From: Chitinophagaceae bacterium
GTDB lineage: Bacteria > Bacteroidota > Bacteroidia > Chitinophagales > Chitinophagaceae
Direction of reading: 5' to 3'
Length of the DNA stretch: 31,035 nt
Assembly: GCA_016786965.1 (NCBI GenBank)
Contig: JAEUVL010000787.1
Span: 1-31,035, forward strand
Positions 30,490 through 31,035 of this stretch are shown piece by piece (within the stretch, counting starts at the first letter, position 1; each line of letters begins with the position of its first letter). The position numbers were made by a program, and so were the translations under genes. The notes below the pieces were generated by a model. The model saw only the letters and a program-made list of their open reading frames with translations. It did not search any database and had not been told where the DNA came from.

Positions 30490-31035
30490 ATGGCAATGTT
30501 AGCAAACGGCCCTGGCTACACCGGTAGCCTGGGCGATCTGAGCGCCTACCGTATGCAGGGCGTTGATCGTATAGTACTGAGAACAAAAGGCGGTGCCAGC
30601 CGCGACAGGATCCGGACCCATCCCAACTTCGTACGCACCCGTGAAAATAACCAGGAATGGAAAGCCTGTACCATGGCTTCACGTATGGTAAACATAGCGC
30701 TGGGTCCCGTGAGGCATTTGGCCGATCATAATTATAGCGGGACTTTGACGGGACTGTGCAAATCTGTTCAGCAGGATGAAACAAGAAGTATACGGGGCGA
30801 ACGGGGGGTACCCTTGTCTCAAAACCGGTACAAGCTGGAAGGTTTTGGTTTAAACAAATACCATGTGTTTGATAGTATACTGCGCCACCCGCTGACCTGT
30901 GAAATGGACAGGCAGACCGGTACAGCCATTATCCAATTGCCGGCAACAGAACCGGGCATCAATCTAAGTAACCCGCGGAAACAAGCCATGTTCCGGTTTG
31001 TGTTTTCATTGGGAGTAATAGCGGATATCGTGTTT
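30490..31035 (+). CDS. Conserved hypothetical protein, 3' end outside window
   Basis: An open frame of 182 codons runs from the ATG at 30490 to the window edge without a stop. The N terminus, ANGPGYTGSLGDLSAYRMQG, then RIVLRTKGGASRDRI and HPNFVRTRENNQEW, matches a pattern I recall from a Bacteroidota family of unknown function, often with SxGNLSxY and RKKGGxS blocks. Arg-rich, with no signal peptide or membrane helix. A second ATG lies at codon 3. The 11-nt repeat array lies upstream. The opposite-strand open frame (30488-30784) is a shadow. Confidence 0.7.
   Translation, partial: MAMLANGPGYTGSLGDLSAYRMQGVDRIVLRTKGGASRDRIRTHPNFVRTRENNQEWKACTMASRMVNIALGPVRHLADHNYSGTLTGLCKSVQQDETRSIRGERGVPLSQNRYKLEGFGLNKYHVFDSILRHPLTCEMDRQTGTAIIQLPATEPGINLSNPRKQAMFRFVFSLGVIADIVF

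Noticed and set aside
30488..30784. Minus-strand open frame of 98 codons opposite the gene at the right edge
   Set aside because: It lies wholly opposite a longer plus-strand frame with coherent protein sequence and family-like motifs; the minus-strand translation is Cys/Trp/Arg-rich and looks like a shadow.

Overview
The window is a chromosomal segment of a member of the Bacteroidota, most likely the Chitinophagaceae or a close relative. The evidence is the set of protein families, a type IX secretion sorting domain on a secreted amylase, and promoters matching the Bacteroidota consensus TTTG-N19/20-TAnnTTTG (before rpsJ and before the amylase). Nothing in the main genes looks foreign.

Layout. 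(1) 1-2843, plus strand: the 3' part of a kinase-like/methyltransferase protein, overlapped by a membrane-anchored alkaline-phosphatase-superfamily enzyme. (2) 2954-4906, minus: rpsA with its promoter and an intrinsic terminator. (3) 5106-6074, plus: a PlsC-type acyltransferase. (4) 6088-11044: an arsenosugar biosynthesis locus. Four minus-strand genes run thioredoxin/DUF547 fusion, AhpD-like protein, radical SAM ArsS, TIGR04282 glycosyltransferase. A divergent purine-nucleoside phosphorylase and a convergent TIGR04283 glycosyltransferase follow. No arsM is present in the window. (5) 11068-12291, minus: an HI0933-type flavoprotein. (6) 12335-14881, minus: a secreted GH13 alpha-amylase. (7) 14995-15585, plus: a YiiX-like cysteine hydrolase. 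(8) 15597-28637, minus: the S10-spc ribosomal protein cluster, rpsJ to secY, then map. (9) 29017-30075, minus: an endonuclease/exonuclease/phosphatase protein. (10) 30490 to the window edge, plus: an incomplete gene of unknown function, preceded by a tandem 11-nt repeat array enclosed by an inverted repeat.

The ribosomal cluster has the conserved gene order but is cut at both ends: rpsL, rpsG and fusA do not precede rpsJ, and infA, rpmJ, rpsM, rpsK, rpsD, rpoA and rplQ do not follow map. Its spacers are unusually wide (many 70-137 nt, one of 281 nt) and hold repeats and hairpins. These include two near-identical 97-nt elements, two further hairpins with the same AATGTGAAA-type arms, terminator-like hairpins on both sides of secY, and a multi-hairpin region between rpsJ and rplC that could be a regulatory leader.

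The best candidates for undescribed biology are the rpsJ-rplC leader, the repeated spacer hairpins, the 11-nt array at 30290-30377, and an arsenosugar-locus phosphorylase carrying Asp where 6-oxopurine-specific PNPs have Asn. No tRNA, rRNA, CRISPR array, insertion sequence or prophage was seen.
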